DNA of 64,000 nt from Gammaproteobacteria bacterium (GCA_021773395.1 JAJFKB010000020.1:248001-312000), one strand, 5' to 3'. Shown: positions 35,564 through 45,805, counted from the first letter of the stretch. The notes: generated by a model not told the origin, from the letters alone. Numbers and translations are program-made.

Positions 35564-36496
35564 CTACTCGTTTGCCACCCCGTGCGGTACGTGGCCGGTA
35601 GGCACGTGTTCCCGGGCAGATTGGCAATGTCCTTCCTGATCATCAAAGAAAACATCAGCGTCAAAGGCTCGAAGAAACTCGCCTTTATCCATCCCGCCAA
35701 GGAAGATCGATTCATCAATGCGTATTTTCCAGGCTCGCAGGGTTTTGACAACACGTTCATGAGTGGGAGCGGAACGTGCCGTAATCAGCGCCGTACGAAT
35801 GGGGCAGTCGCCCTCGGAAAACTCGGTTTGAATCTGATGCATGGCCGCCAAAAAAGATTTGAAAGGACCACCGCTGAGGGGCAGATTGGCAGAAGCTTGT
35901 TCGCTTAGTGTAAATGCCTCCAATCCTTTTGTTTTATAGACTTTTTCTGCCTCATCGGAAAACAGCACCGCATCCCCGTCGAAAGCGAGTCGTAATTGAT
36001 CGTCGCTACTAGAACTGTTTTTTGACGGCAAAATGGTTGCCGCCGCATAACCACTTTGCAATGCCTGTTGTACATCCTCAGCGTGTGTGGACAAGAAAAG
36101 TTGACTGCCAAAGGAGGAAACGTAGCGATAGGGGCTTTCCCCTCCACAAAAGGCTGCCCGGGTTATGGAAAGATGATAGTGCTGAATTGAGTTAAAGATG
36201 CGCAGGCCGGTATCAGCACTATTGCGCGATAGTAATATCACCTCAACACGCGGCTCACCACCTAACTTTTGATTAATACCCAGCAGTTTTTGAACCAGAG
36301 GAAACGCATCGCCAGGTGCTAATGGTTCATCCTCATGTGCAATCTGATATTCTGCATAGGCTTTTAGGCCCTGCGATTGATAAACTTCATGGCTCTCAGT
36401 AAGATCAAATAATGCTCGAGAGGATATGGCGACTACCAGTTTATTGCTAAAATCCATCGCAAAACTCGATAATGTTGAATAGGGTCTTTTTATCAT
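35564..36496 (-). CDS. 5'-nucleotidase (PF06189 family)
   Basis: 310-aa cytosolic 5'-nucleotidase that removes phosphate from nucleoside monophosphates. Matches the bacterial family related to mammalian cN-I: opening LVVAISSRALFDLTESHEVY, then VEVILLSRNSADTGLRIFNSIQHYHLSITRAAFCGGESPY, LFLSTHAEDVQQAL, and the late RTALITARSAPTHERVVKTLRAWKIRIDESIFLGGMDKGEFLRAFDADVFFDDQ. The first ATG (36496) gives a 13-residue leader; ATG 36457 fits the usual family start better. Function in nucleotide pool control is inferred from family. Confidence 0.9.
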   Translation of the reverse strand: MIKRPYSTLSSFAMDFSNKLVVAISSRALFDLTESHEVYQSQGLKAYAEYQIAHEDEPLAPGDAFPLVQKLLGINQKLGGEPRVEVILLSRNSADTGLRIFNSIQHYHLSITRAAFCGGESPYRYVSSFGSQLFLSTHAEDVQQALQSGYAAATILPSKNSSSSDDQLRLAFDGDAVLFSDEAEKVYKTKGLEAFTLSEQASANLPLSGGPFKSFLAAMHQIQTEFSEGDCPIRTALITARSAPTHERVVKTLRAWKIRIDESIFLGGMDKGEFLRAFDADVFFDDQEGHCQSAREHVPTGHVPHGVANE

Positions 36497-36595
36497 GAAC
36501 CCGAGCTAAATCCTATAAAGCTTTTCAGTCAATTATCAATAAGCTACATGACAAATGGCCTGACTAGCTAAATAAGTGTGACTGACGGCCAAAAA

Positions 36596-36614
36596 TTGTA
36601 GCTTAAGGCTACAA
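36596..36614. promoter_or_regulatory. inverted repeat upstream of hydroxyacid dehydrogenase
   Basis: TTGTAGC-TTAAG-GCTACAA: perfect 7-bp arms with a 5-bp spacer, 72 bp before the ATG of the hydroxyacid dehydrogenase. On the minus strand it is followed by TTTTT, so it could also be a small terminator; but no minus-strand gene lies to its right within reach. An operator is the simpler reading. Confidence 0.4.
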
Positions 36615-36685
36615 CAAAAACCACTATAAAATGATTTATAAAGATGCTTTATATTATTGTTATTTAAAGGGATTATAAAACTAAA

Positions 36686-37657
36686 ATGAAAGGTGTTTTC
36701 TTAGATACAGATTCAATTGCGCCGAGGGACCTGGACCTTGAGGCGCTAACCTCGATGTTTACACAGCTAACCCTCTTCCCCTCGACACAAAACAATCAGC
36801 GCCTGGAACGCATCAGTGACGCGCAGGTTGTGATTACCAATAAAATCCCGATTGATAAAAAACTAATGGACAGCGCCAAATCGCTCAAACTGATTTTGGT
36901 GGCAGCCACTGGTGCTAATAACATCGATTTGGAGGCAGCCCAACAGGCAGGAATCGCGGTTGCCAATGTGACCGGATACAGTGCCCCCTCTGTCGCACAG
37001 CACAGCTTTGCACTAATTCTCTCGTTATCCACACATTTAATCGAATATACAAATGACGTACAGGCTGGCGTTTGGGGAAAAAATCATTTCTTCTGTTTAT
37101 TGCACCACCCAATTAGCGAATTGAACGGCAAAAACCTGGTGATTGTTGGTTACGGGGAAATTGGCAAGGCAGTCGCTCAGGTTGCCGAAGGATTTGGAAT
37201 GAATGTGCTGATTGCTGACAGTTTAGGGCCAGCAAAACCATCTAACCACCAGGATAAATATGAACGCCTGCCGCTCGAGCAGCTGTTCCCCGTCGCTGAT
37301 GTGCTTACCTTGCACTGCCCGCTAACGCCGCAAACTGAAAACGTTATTGCAGCTCAACAGCTGGCCGCAATGAAACCCTCAGCGCTATTGATTAATACAG
37401 CGCGTGGCGGTCTCGTACATGAAGGAGATCTCCTGGAGGCGCTTCAAAGCAGAACCATTGGCGGCGCCGGAATCGATGTGCTAACCACTGAACCGCCTGA
37501 ACAGGGTAATGTGCTGTTAAACACCGGACTCCCCAATTTGATTGTAACCCCGCATTGCGCCTGGGGTAGTCTTGAAGCAAGACAAAGACTGGTCGATGAA
37601 ATGGTGCTGAACCTGAAAGCGTTTATACAAGATCAGCCACGTAATCGCTTAACCTAG
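36686..37657 (+). CDS. D-2-hydroxyacid dehydrogenase (glycerate dehydrogenase type)
   Basis: 323-aa NAD(P)-dependent enzyme that interconverts D-2-hydroxyacids and 2-keto acids; closest to hydroxypyruvate/glycerate dehydrogenases. Motifs: nucleotide-binding GYGEIGKAVAQ, the family signature HCPLTPQTENVI, the catalytic Arg in NTARGGLV, Glu in LTTEPPEQ and His in TPHCAWGS. ATG start. The next gene begins 8 bp after the stop, so it may share transcription with the AddAB-like pair, though its role is unrelated. Confidence 0.92.
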   Translation: MKGVFLDTDSIAPRDLDLEALTSMFTQLTLFPSTQNNQRLERISDAQVVITNKIPIDKKLMDSAKSLKLILVAATGANNIDLEAAQQAGIAVANVTGYSAPSVAQHSFALILSLSTHLIEYTNDVQAGVWGKNHFFCLLHHPISELNGKNLVIVGYGEIGKAVAQVAEGFGMNVLIADSLGPAKPSNHQDKYERLPLEQLFPVADVLTLHCPLTPQTENVIAAQQLAAMKPSALLINTARGGLVHEGDLLEALQSRTIGGAGIDVLTTEPPEQGNVLLNTGLPNLIVTPHCAWGSLEARQRLVDEMVLNLKAFIQDQPRNRLT

Positions 37658-37665
37658 CATCTGAC

Positions 37666-40377
37666 GTGATGAAGGCGTTCTTTGATCTATCAGGTATCGC
37701 GGAGTATTTTTCCGATAACACGGCCAATCAACCAGTTATCATAACCTCCAACCGGCGACTGGCAAATGAGATAGATACCGCATTTGATCAGCAGGATACA
37801 ATTGCGGCGCGACAGAGCTGGCTGAAGCCGGATATTTTCCCTGTCGAGGAGTGGATTAGCCATTGCTGGCAACAACTGTTGCTGCAAGGTGATGATGCAG
37901 CACTGGCAGTCAGGCCGATCTCAACAAGCCAGGATTTATTGCTTTGGGAGCAAATCATCCGAGAGGATCGCACAGCTGTTTTGCTAAAGCCCTACGCGAC
38001 TGCAAAGTCAGCACAGGCGGCGCAGCAAACATTAACGTTCTGGCAGACACCGGCTTCAGATGCCTTTGAGAATCACCCTGATTGCGCACGTTTTTCAGGC
38101 TGGTTAAAACGCTATCAACAACTTTGTCGCAAACGTGGTTTTGTCAATACTGCGATGCTCGGCGACCTGGTCAACAATGCCTTTAAACAAGGGCGACTGC
38201 AGCCACATGACGCGCTACTTACAATTGGTTTTCAGCAGCTTCCGCCACTTTATCATTCGTTATTTTGCCATGGGAGCAGACGTCTGCACCTCTACAAAAG
38301 CAAGCCGGCACCAACCACGACTTATTGCAAAGGTTATGACCAAGTCGAGCAGGAGATAAAGGCTGCAGCTGTGTGGATGAAAACACAGCTGGTGCAAAAT
38401 CCTTTGCAACGCATTGCGCTGGTAGTCCCTGATTTAAAAGCCAGGCGCAAACAGATTGAACGTATCTTTAACGCCGAATTTGAACCGCAATACATACTTC
38501 CTGAAACACCTCGATACCAGCCCCCTTTCAACATCAGCGCCGGGATAGTTTTAGGCGAAACGCCGGTCATTCATACAGCGCTATTACTTTTTAAAGCTTG
38601 CCTGGGTCCTTTGGATACTCAGGAATGGCTGACACTATTACACAACCCTTTTATTTTGCGTCAGCAGTCGTTCCAGGTTTCCTTGTGTGTGGCAGAAGAG
38701 CGGATCAGACGTTCTGGCTTCTCTCAGTTATCCGCGCAACAAATACGACGAATACTGGCCCGGCAGCCTCAACCAGATGAGGCAATTTCAGACTGGCTCA
38801 ATGCATTGGAAACGATGACCCAGATGGAGTCAAATAATCCAGCCAAAGCACCATTAGCCCATTGGCGCGAGATGTTAAACGCTCACCTGGACGCTTTTCA
38901 GTGGCCCGGTCAACGCTCTTTAGACAGTGTTGAGTATCAACAGGTAAAACGTTGGAACGGTCTACTGGATGAATTTCTTGGGTTATCCGATATCTGTGGC
39001 GAAGTCAGTCTTGAGGTAATGTTTCGTTTACTTCAGCAATTTGTTTGCGCTACAGAATTTCAGGCAGAATCTGCCAAATCTCCTATTCAGATTCTGGGTA
39101 TGCTGGAAGGTGGTGGGCTATCATTTGACGCCATCTGGCTGGTCAGCGTGAATGATCGGTACTGGCCGGCAGCGCCCTCGCCTAACCCATTTATTCCTGT
39201 TTCGGTTCAGATAAAGGCCGATATGCCACATGCAAGCGCCGACCGGGAACTTGGATTTACACAAAATCTTTTTAATGAGTATCTCCATGGAACCCGCACA
39301 CTAGTCGCAAGCTATGCGTTATGGGACAAAGACCAGCCATTGCTGCCGAGTCATTTATTGGCCCAGATGGAGATGGCTACTGATATCCCGGATAATTTAA
39401 ACAGCTACCCTCACCCCTATTATGAGTTGATCGCTCAATCTTCAGACCTTATTTGTTTGACGGACGTTCAAGCATCAGAAACCGGGAAAACCGGGGTTTC
39501 CCTGCGAGGTGGGGCGCAGGTACTCAAAAATCAGGCAGCCTGCCCTTTTAAGGCATTTGCCATACACCGGCTTATGGCCGCGCAAATGGATTCGCCTACA
39601 CACTATCTCAATGCCCGAGATCGCGGCGTAATGCTGCATCGGGCGCTCGAGCTGTTCTGGAAAAAAACAAAAGATCAACAACATTTGCAGCAGCTGCACT
39701 CTGATCAGCTAGATGACGTCATCCGCCAGGCAGCAACCAGCGCTGTACTTAGACAGGCGGACCAGCGACCAGATCTTTTCAGTGAACCCTTGGTTCAACT
39801 GGAGATTGATCGCCTGATTCAGCTGATTCAGACCTGGCTGAACGTTGAGTTAGAGCGACAGCCATTTACTACCATAGCGACAGAATATGCCGCAACAATC
39901 GAAATCGCAGGAATATCATTAAACGTTCGCATTGACCGTATTGATCAGCTGGGTGATGGCAGCCTGGTTCTAATCGATTACAAAACAGGTGCCTGCAGCG
40001 TAGCACAGTGGCAAGGCGAAAGGCCTGACGACCCTCAGCTGCCCTTCTATGCTGTCAGTTTGCCCACAACAGACCCCATCAATACACTGGCTTTTGCACA
40101 GGTTAATATCGACAAGCAGCGTTTTATTGGCGTTGCAAAGCAGGACAGTGTCGCATCTGGCATTTCCACCCCTGACCAAATTAAAGGTTGGGAAATGGCG
40201 CATGAATGGGAGGCTTTAAAGGCGCAATGGCGACTGCACATGGAGACGTTAATGGTGGCGTTCTCCTCGGGAGAAGCCAACGTCAGCCCAAAAAACAGAT
40301 CTGTATGTCGTAATTGCCATCTAAGCAGTCTTTGTCGAGTGAAGGATTCGAAAAGTTTCGGGGAGACCTCCTCATGA
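37666..40377 (+). CDS. AddB-like PD-(D/E)XK nuclease, TIGR03623 type
   Basis: 903-aa DNA-repair protein that pairs with the next helicase, like the second subunit of AddAB/RexAB. A helicase-like but mostly degenerate N-terminal part (opening with the nucleotide-binding-like ITSNRRLANEI) is followed by a C-terminal nuclease domain: GDGSLVLIDYKTG contains the PD-(D/E)XK residues Asp771 and Lys773. Four cysteines in the AddB iron-sulfur spacing are present: Cys626, then Cys881-x2-Cys884-x5-Cys890. The family is catalogued in gammaproteobacteria as a probable DNA repair protein. Its stop overlaps the ATG of the helicase (ATGA), so the pair is coupled. Confidence 0.9.
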   Translation: MMKAFFDLSGIAEYFSDNTANQPVIITSNRRLANEIDTAFDQQDTIAARQSWLKPDIFPVEEWISHCWQQLLLQGDDAALAVRPISTSQDLLLWEQIIREDRTAVLLKPYATAKSAQAAQQTLTFWQTPASDAFENHPDCARFSGWLKRYQQLCRKRGFVNTAMLGDLVNNAFKQGRLQPHDALLTIGFQQLPPLYHSLFCHGSRRLHLYKSKPAPTTTYCKGYDQVEQEIKAAAVWMKTQLVQNPLQRIALVVPDLKARRKQIERIFNAEFEPQYILPETPRYQPPFNISAGIVLGETPVIHTALLLFKACLGPLDTQEWLTLLHNPFILRQQSFQVSLCVAEERIRRSGFSQLSAQQIRRILARQPQPDEAISDWLNALETMTQMESNNPAKAPLAHWREMLNAHLDAFQWPGQRSLDSVEYQQVKRWNGLLDEFLGLSDICGEVSLEVMFRLLQQFVCATEFQAESAKSPIQILGMLEGGGLSFDAIWLVSVNDRYWPAAPSPNPFIPVSVQIKADMPHASADRELGFTQNLFNEYLHGTRTLVASYALWDKDQPLLPSHLLAQMEMATDIPDNLNSYPHPYYELIAQSSDLICLTDVQASETGKTGVSLRGGAQVLKNQAACPFKAFAIHRLMAAQMDSPTHYLNARDRGVMLHRALELFWKKTKDQQHLQQLHSDQLDDVIRQAATSAVLRQADQRPDLFSEPLVQLEIDRLIQLIQTWLNVELERQPFTTIATEYAATIEIAGISLNVRIDRIDQLGDGSLVLIDYKTGACSVAQWQGERPDDPQLPFYAVSLPTTDPINTLAFAQVNIDKQRFIGVAKQDSVASGISTPDQIKGWEMAHEWEALKAQWRLHMETLMVAFSSGEANVSPKNRSVCRNCHLSSLCRVKDSKSFGETSS

Positions 40378-43300
40378 GCCAGGTTATAGATGAACAGCAG
40401 AGAAGCCTAGCGCTGTCTCCTATCCGATCCCTGGCAGTAACCGCACCGGCTGGATCAGGAAAAACTGAACTGTTGACTCGACGTGTACTGACACTTTTAG
40501 CCAGCGTTGAGCAGCCGGAGCAAATTCTAGCAATCACTTTTACCCGCAAGGCTGCCAGTGAAATGCGACAGCGCATTTTGGCCGCTTTACAAATGGCCAA
40601 TCAGGAAGCGCCGCACGAACCCAAGCAAAGAACCCTATGGGAGATCGCCTGTCGGGCGATGGAGCAGAACAGACAAAAGGGCTGGCAATTGCTGGAAAAC
40701 CCTAACCGCTTGAGGCTGCAAACGATCGATAGTTTTTGTATGTCTTTGGTTCGGCAAATGCCACTGCTCAGTGGTATGGGTAGCGACCTGACCATCAGTG
40801 ACAAGCCGAGGCTCTTGTACGAAAAGGCGGTAGGCCAACTATTTGCCCAATTGAAGGAAGGTGGTCCAGGCTTATCGGACCTTAAGCGACTTATCGCACA
40901 TCTGGATAACAACATGCTGCGCGTCGAATCCCTATTATGTGGCATTCTAGGGAAACGAGAGCAATGGCTGCGTCACCTGGTAGGTAACCGTTCAGATCTC
41001 AGTGGTTTTAGAGCGCACCTTGAAGGCAACTTACGCATCCTGGTTGATGAGACTTTAACCAGAATTCCCGAATATCTGGCAAATATGGATAGTCAGTTAT
41101 TGCATGCACTTAAATTTGCGGCTTCCAACCTGGAACCTGAGAAACAACCAATAGCGCCTGATGCCAGCGATCTACCCGGCTTTACAACAGATACCTTGTC
41201 AACCTGGCAGTCAATCGTAGCGCTTTTAATGACCAAAAGTGGTGAATGGCGGGCGAGACTGACCAAGAATGAGGGTTTCCCCCCTGGGACGGCCGTCAAT
41301 AAAAAAGATTTTGCGGACGAAAAAAACTATGCGCTGACACTGCTTCAGCAAATGGCTCAACACTCCGATTTGAAAGCACTGTTTCTGGAAATAAGAGATC
41401 TCCCGCCACCCTATTATGATGACAGGCAATGGCAGTTATTGGGCTGTCTAAGTAATCTGTTACCCCTGTTGGTTGCGGAATTAATGCTGATTTTTCGGGA
41501 AAGCGGAGAGGTTGATTATCCGCAAATCACAATTGCAGCGCTGGAAGCGCTGGGTCACAGTGATGCGCCAAGCGATATCACCCTGTTGCTTGATTATCGC
41601 CTGCAACACATACTGGTTGATGAGTTTCAGGACACCTCCTCTGCTCAGTTTGCTCTTCTATCGCACCTCACGGAAAGCTGGCAGCCAGATGACGGGAAAT
41701 CCTTTTTTATCGTTGGTGACGGTATGCAGTCCTGTTATGGATTTCGCGATGCCAATGTTGGTCTATTTCTCGCTGCGAGAGATTTTGGTATTGGTAACGC
41801 CCAGCTGGAGCCACTGGAGCTCGAAGTCAATTTCCGTTCGCAACGCAGCATTGTCGATTGGGTGAATCAGACCTTTATCAAGGCATTTCCCGAAAATGAC
41901 GATATCGCCCGGGGCGCAGTCAAGTATGCCAGCTCTTCATCCTTCAAAGATGAACCAACATCAGATGCGGTCGCTTTTTACGCATGTGTTGATGACCCTG
42001 AGAGAAGCCTGGAGACCGAGCAGGTCATTAAACTGGTACGTGAATTTCAAGCCCAGGCACCCAAGGATAGCATTGCAATTCTCGTACGAAACCGCACACA
42101 TTTAGAGTTAATCACACAACGGCTTAGTGCGGAAGATATTCATTGGTCGGGCGTTGATCTGGAACCGCTCACCCAAAAAGCGATCATTCAAGACCTGCTA
42201 TCGCTCACCAAAGCTGTTTTAAATCCTTCGGATAGAGTTGCATGGTTATCGGTACTGCGAGCACCCTGGTGTGGTTTATGTCTCAAAGATCTGGATAGGG
42301 TTGCAGGAATAGGCGCCAGTCACCTCCCCGTCTGGCACAGGATTGTAAACGACGAAACTATTCAAAGTCTGGAATTGCAAGGCCAGCGTTCTATCAAGCA
42401 CTTAAGATCTGTCTTGCAGGCTGCTCTTGTGCAGCGGGCAAGAAAGCCGCTGCGCCAATGGATTGAAGGCATCTGGTTGGCACTGGGTGGCCCAGCTACA
42501 GCAGATTCGCGCCACGACCTAAAACAGGCAAGCGTATTTTTCGAGTTGCTCGAACAACATGAAGCGGGCGGAATAATCGCTGATATGGAGCAATTCAATA
42601 AGGCAGTAGAAGAGATCTATGCTCAACCGGAAGAGAGCCCCGACGCAATCCAAATCATGACCATTCATAAAGCCAAAGGATTGGAATTTGATCGTGTTAT
42701 TGTACCGGGCCTTGACCGTAGTGGTCGAGCTCAGGGTAATGAGCTGCTATTACAGCACGAACGACTTTCTGAAATGGGCAATCCACAACTGCTGATTAGT
42801 CCAATATCTGCAACGGGACAAGACGAAGACTGTTTATATCGATACCTGAAACAGGAAAAAAAGGTAAAGGTCAGTCTGGAAAACACCCGGCTAATCTATG
42901 TCGCTGCGACACGCGCAGTTAAGCAACTGGCTCTGATAGCCTGCTTAAATAGGCACACGGAGTCAAACAGGCTCATCGCACCAGCGGCGGCCAGCCTGCT
43001 CCATTGTCTGTGGTCTGGCATTGAAGAACAGGCAATCCTGTTAGAAACGAACCGACAAACCAGTGAGCCTAATAATTTCCAGCCAAATGATTCGCTGTTT
43101 CAATTATGGCGATTCTGTGACAAATGGGAGCCACCTGTGTTGCCGGAGGGAGATGTGTTAAGAGCCTATCGAGGGCATGAATATCATCAATCCGAGAACA
43201 GCTTGCCCGTGTCCGACCACAGCAAATCGTTTGAGCAGGTCACTCAACAATTACTGTATGCCATCGCACAACAGGGAGTTGAACGCTGGGTTCGTGAAAA

Positions 43301-43703
43301 GCAAAGTAAGCTTTCCCTTGTTGTTAAGCGATTTCTAAGCAACAGGGGTAAAGCAAGTGACGAAGCAACACAACGCGCATTGCTGGCAACGCTTGACACA
43401 TTACTGACTGACCCTCAAGGGCGCTGGATACTATCCGCGGAGCATCAGGATATTCTTACCAATCGTCAGGTATTTGTGCAGGACAACAATGGACGACACA
43501 GACTTACACTGCCGCACTGCTTTGTCAGCCAAGGTGAGCGCTGGGTCATTGAGGTTGATTTAACCGCTTGCGAACCTGCTTCCATAGCGGCTGATTGTGT
43601 TGCACGTATGGATCGATATCATCAGGGGCTCGAACAATTTGAACGGCGCCCCATCAAAAGAGCGGTTTATTTCCCGCTGCTAAAAAAGCTGGCGTTGCTA
43701 TAG
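40374..43703 (+). CDS. UvrD/AddA-like helicase of the AddAB-type pair
   Basis: 1109-aa superfamily 1 helicase. Walker A APAGSGKTEL (Lys30), motif Ia LAITFTRKAASEMRQR, Walker B HILVDEFQDTSS, motif III FIVGDGMQSCYGFRDAN, motif V MTIHKAKGLEFDRVIVPGL and motif VI YVAATRAVKQL are all present. It is probably the motor in processing double-strand breaks. The AddA-type C-terminal nuclease seems worn out: where the IDYKT motif should be there is VIEVDLTA, with no Lys. The start is the ATG at 40374 overlapping the previous stop (ATGA), with GGGGAG nearby; a longer in-frame start is inside the previous gene. Confidence 0.92.
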   Translation: MSQVIDEQQRSLALSPIRSLAVTAPAGSGKTELLTRRVLTLLASVEQPEQILAITFTRKAASEMRQRILAALQMANQEAPHEPKQRTLWEIACRAMEQNRQKGWQLLENPNRLRLQTIDSFCMSLVRQMPLLSGMGSDLTISDKPRLLYEKAVGQLFAQLKEGGPGLSDLKRLIAHLDNNMLRVESLLCGILGKREQWLRHLVGNRSDLSGFRAHLEGNLRILVDETLTRIPEYLANMDSQLLHALKFAASNLEPEKQPIAPDASDLPGFTTDTLSTWQSIVALLMTKSGEWRARLTKNEGFPPGTAVNKKDFADEKNYALTLLQQMAQHSDLKALFLEIRDLPPPYYDDRQWQLLGCLSNLLPLLVAELMLIFRESGEVDYPQITIAALEALGHSDAPSDITLLLDYRLQHILVDEFQDTSSAQFALLSHLTESWQPDDGKSFFIVGDGMQSCYGFRDANVGLFLAARDFGIGNAQLEPLELEVNFRSQRSIVDWVNQTFIKAFPENDDIARGAVKYASSSSFKDEPTSDAVAFYACVDDPERSLETEQVIKLVREFQAQAPKDSIAILVRNRTHLELITQRLSAEDIHWSGVDLEPLTQKAIIQDLLSLTKAVLNPSDRVAWLSVLRAPWCGLCLKDLDRVAGIGASHLPVWHRIVNDETIQSLELQGQRSIKHLRSVLQAALVQRARKPLRQWIEGIWLALGGPATADSRHDLKQASVFFELLEQHEAGGIIADMEQFNKAVEEIYAQPEESPDAIQIMTIHKAKGLEFDRVIVPGLDRSGRAQGNELLLQHERLSEMGNPQLLISPISATGQDEDCLYRYLKQEKKVKVSLENTRLIYVAATRAVKQLALIACLNRHTESNRLIAPAAASLLHCLWSGIEEQAILLETNRQTSEPNNFQPNDSLFQLWRFCDKWEPPVLPEGDVLRAYRGHEYHQSENSLPVSDHSKSFEQVTQQLLYAIAQQGVERWVREKQSKLSLVVKRFLSNRGKASDEATQRALLATLDTLLTDPQGRWILSAEHQDILTNRQVFVQDNNGRHRLTLPHCFVSQGERWVIEVDLTACEPASIAADCVARMDRYHQGLEQFERRPIKRAVYFPLLKKLALL

Positions 43704-43886
43704 TTTGTCTATAAATTTAGGTCGTCGATATATTTAGTACGCTATATATCAAGCACTGATCGGCTCTTTATTTTTGCTTCGGTAAGGTTATACACTTGAC
43801 TATTTTCCGATATGATATGCGACCTCTAGGAATTGTGGATAACCTGGTGAAAGACGTTTCGCAGGAGCCAGGCGATAGGTATCAAT

Positions 43887-44954
43887 ATGACAGAAACACA
43901 TTTAACCAATATTAACGTCGAATCATTAGACGTACTCATTACACCGGAACAATTAAAAAAAGATATCCCGGTGACTCCCGCGGCACGAGAAACGATCATC
44001 AAAGGCCGCGACACCATACGCAATATTCTGGATCGCAAGGATCCTCGATTGATAGTGGTGGTCGGACCCTGCTCTATTCATGATGTGGCTGCTGCGAAAG
44101 ACTATGCAACCCGTTTAAAGAAGCTTGCGGACGAAGTCAGCGATACACTTTGTCTGGTCATGAGGGTGTACTTTGAGAAGCCCAGAACGACAGTGGGTTG
44201 GAAGGGTTTGGTCAACGACCCCCATATGGATGACTCGTTCGATATAGAGCAGGGTCTGCATATCGGGCGGCGCTTATTGGTCGATCTTGCTGAGATGGGG
44301 CTGCCCACAGCAACGGAAGCGCTTGATCCAAATTCACCTCAGTATCTGCACGAGCTGATCTCTTGGTCGGCTATCGGTGCCCGGACTACAGAATCTCAAA
44401 CACACCGTGAAATGTCGAGTGGGCTATCGGTAGCCATTGGTTTTAAAAACGGTACAGATGGTGGCCTTTCTGTCGCAATCAATGCCCTGCAGTCGGTGTC
44501 GCACCCACACAATTTTCTGGGACTTAACCATCAGGGTCAGGTGGCAGTTATTCGCACACGCGGCAATCCCTATAGCCATATTGTATTACGTGGTGGTGGC
44601 GGCAAACCAAATTATGATTCAGTGAGTGTTGCCTTGTGTGAACAGCGCCTGGCAGATGCCGGACTTTCGAAAAACATAATGATTGACTGTAGTCACGCCA
44701 ATTCCAATAAAAACCCCGACTTACAGCCATTGGTGATGGATAATGTTGCCAACCAGATTTTAGAGGGCAACCAATCCATTATTGGACTCATGATCGAAAG
44801 CAACCTAGAGCACGGCAATCAATCCATTCCAGAAAACCTTGCTGATCTGAGGTACGGCGTATCGGTAACCGATGCCTGTATCGATTGGCCCACCACGGAA
44901 AAAAGCTTGCGTGATATGCGGGAAAAACTTAAGAACGTGCTACCAAAACGTTAG
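43887..44954 (+). CDS. DAHP synthase, class I
   Basis: 3-deoxy-7-phosphoheptulonate synthase, the first step of aromatic amino acid synthesis; joins PEP and erythrose 4-phosphate. 355 aa, the AroF/AroG/AroH type. Active-site stretches: VVVGPCSIHD, MRVYFEKPRTTVGWKGL, SWSAIGARTTESQTHREM, GFKNGTDG, VLRGGGGKPNYD, IDCSHANSNK and SNLEHGNQ. The N-terminal 40 residues are those that carry feedback control in the family. Whether Tyr, Phe or Trp inhibits it cannot be told from here. Followed by cpdA after a 3-bp gap. Confidence 0.95.
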   Translation: MTETHLTNINVESLDVLITPEQLKKDIPVTPAARETIIKGRDTIRNILDRKDPRLIVVVGPCSIHDVAAAKDYATRLKKLADEVSDTLCLVMRVYFEKPRTTVGWKGLVNDPHMDDSFDIEQGLHIGRRLLVDLAEMGLPTATEALDPNSPQYLHELISWSAIGARTTESQTHREMSSGLSVAIGFKNGTDGGLSVAINALQSVSHPHNFLGLNHQGQVAVIRTRGNPYSHIVLRGGGGKPNYDSVSVALCEQRLADAGLSKNIMIDCSHANSNKNPDLQPLVMDNVANQILEGNQSIIGLMIESNLEHGNQSIPENLADLRYGVSVTDACIDWPTTEKSLRDMREKLKNVLPKR

Positions 44955-44957
44955 CCT

Positions 44958-45731
44958 ATGACAACTTCCGTAAAGGTGCTACAACTGACCGATCTGCACT
45001 TAAGAGCGGATAGCACTGTCGAAATGCAGGGAAGAAATGTTCAAGCACAGGTCGATGCGTTATTTGAGGCTGTGCAAAAACATGATCTGTGGCCAGCCGA
45101 TCTGATACTGTTAACTGGAGATATCGCGGACGAAAAAGAGGACAGCGCCTTTCAAGAAGTTTATCTGAGGCTGGCACAGGTTTTGGCCACGCTTAATGTC
45201 CGAATTTGTGCTATTCCCGGCAATCATGACCATCCAGCATTGCTTGATCAAGTTTTCTCACAATTTGGTATCGCCAGTCAGGACAGCATCGATCTGGGTC
45301 ACTGGCTAATTGTGGCGTTAGATAGCAGCGTTGCCGACAAGGTGAGTGGCGAACTTGACAGTCAGACGATGGTCGATTTGGATAAGCTTTTTTACACCTC
45401 GAAAGCACAGCATTTGTTGATCGCAATCCATCATCCGCTTATAGACATCGGTAGTCATTGGCTTGACCAAATTCGAACGCTTAATGGCGAGCGGTTAGTG
45501 GATCAGCTCAGCCACTACATTGGCTCTAAACTGGTCTTATCAGGGCACGCGCACCAGGAGTTTGACAGCATTGTTAAGGGCATTCGCATGCTTGGCAGCC
45601 CAGCGGCCTGTCCCGTTCAATTTAAACCTGACAGCTATAATTTTGCCATTGATGAACAGTCCAGCGCGGGATATCGCTGGTGTATCTTGAACGAAGATGG
45701 AAGTATTAGCACTCTGGTCGAGCGCGTATAG
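44958..45731 (+). CDS. cpdA: CpdA, 3',5'-cyclic-AMP phosphodiesterase
   Basis: 257-aa calcineurin-like metallophosphoesterase that breaks down cAMP. Metal-binding motifs in order: [29 protein letters not shown] and LSGHAHQE, the class III cyclic nucleotide phosphodiesterase layout. The ATG lies 3 bp after the DAHP synthase stop, so they are probably one transcript. It lowers cAMP and so affects Crp/Vfr-type control (family knowledge). Confidence 0.92.
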   Translation: MTTSVKVLQLTDLHLRADSTVEMQGRNVQAQVDALFEAVQKHDLWPADLILLTGDIADEKEDSAFQEVYLRLAQVLATLNVRICAIPGNHDHPALLDQVFSQFGIASQDSIDLGHWLIVALDSSVADKVSGELDSQTMVDLDKLFYTSKAQHLLIAIHHPLIDIGSHWLDQIRTLNGERLVDQLSHYIGSKLVLSGHAHQEFDSIVKGIRMLGSPAACPVQFKPDSYNFAIDEQSSAGYRWCILNEDGSISTLVERV

Positions 45732-45766
45732 CCGAACAGAGCAGTGAGCAAGCCTCAATCATTAGC

Positions 45767-45785
45767 TTAGTCTATAGTCGACTAA
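45767..45785. promoter_or_regulatory. inverted repeat upstream of xthA
   Basis: TTAGTC and GACTAA arms, 7-bp spacer, with an inner perfect palindrome TAGTCGACTA (45775-45784). It ends 20 bp before the xthA start codon, where it could bind a regulator. Confidence 0.35.
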
Positions 45786-45805
45786 CCGTTAATAAGGAAT
45801 CTACA

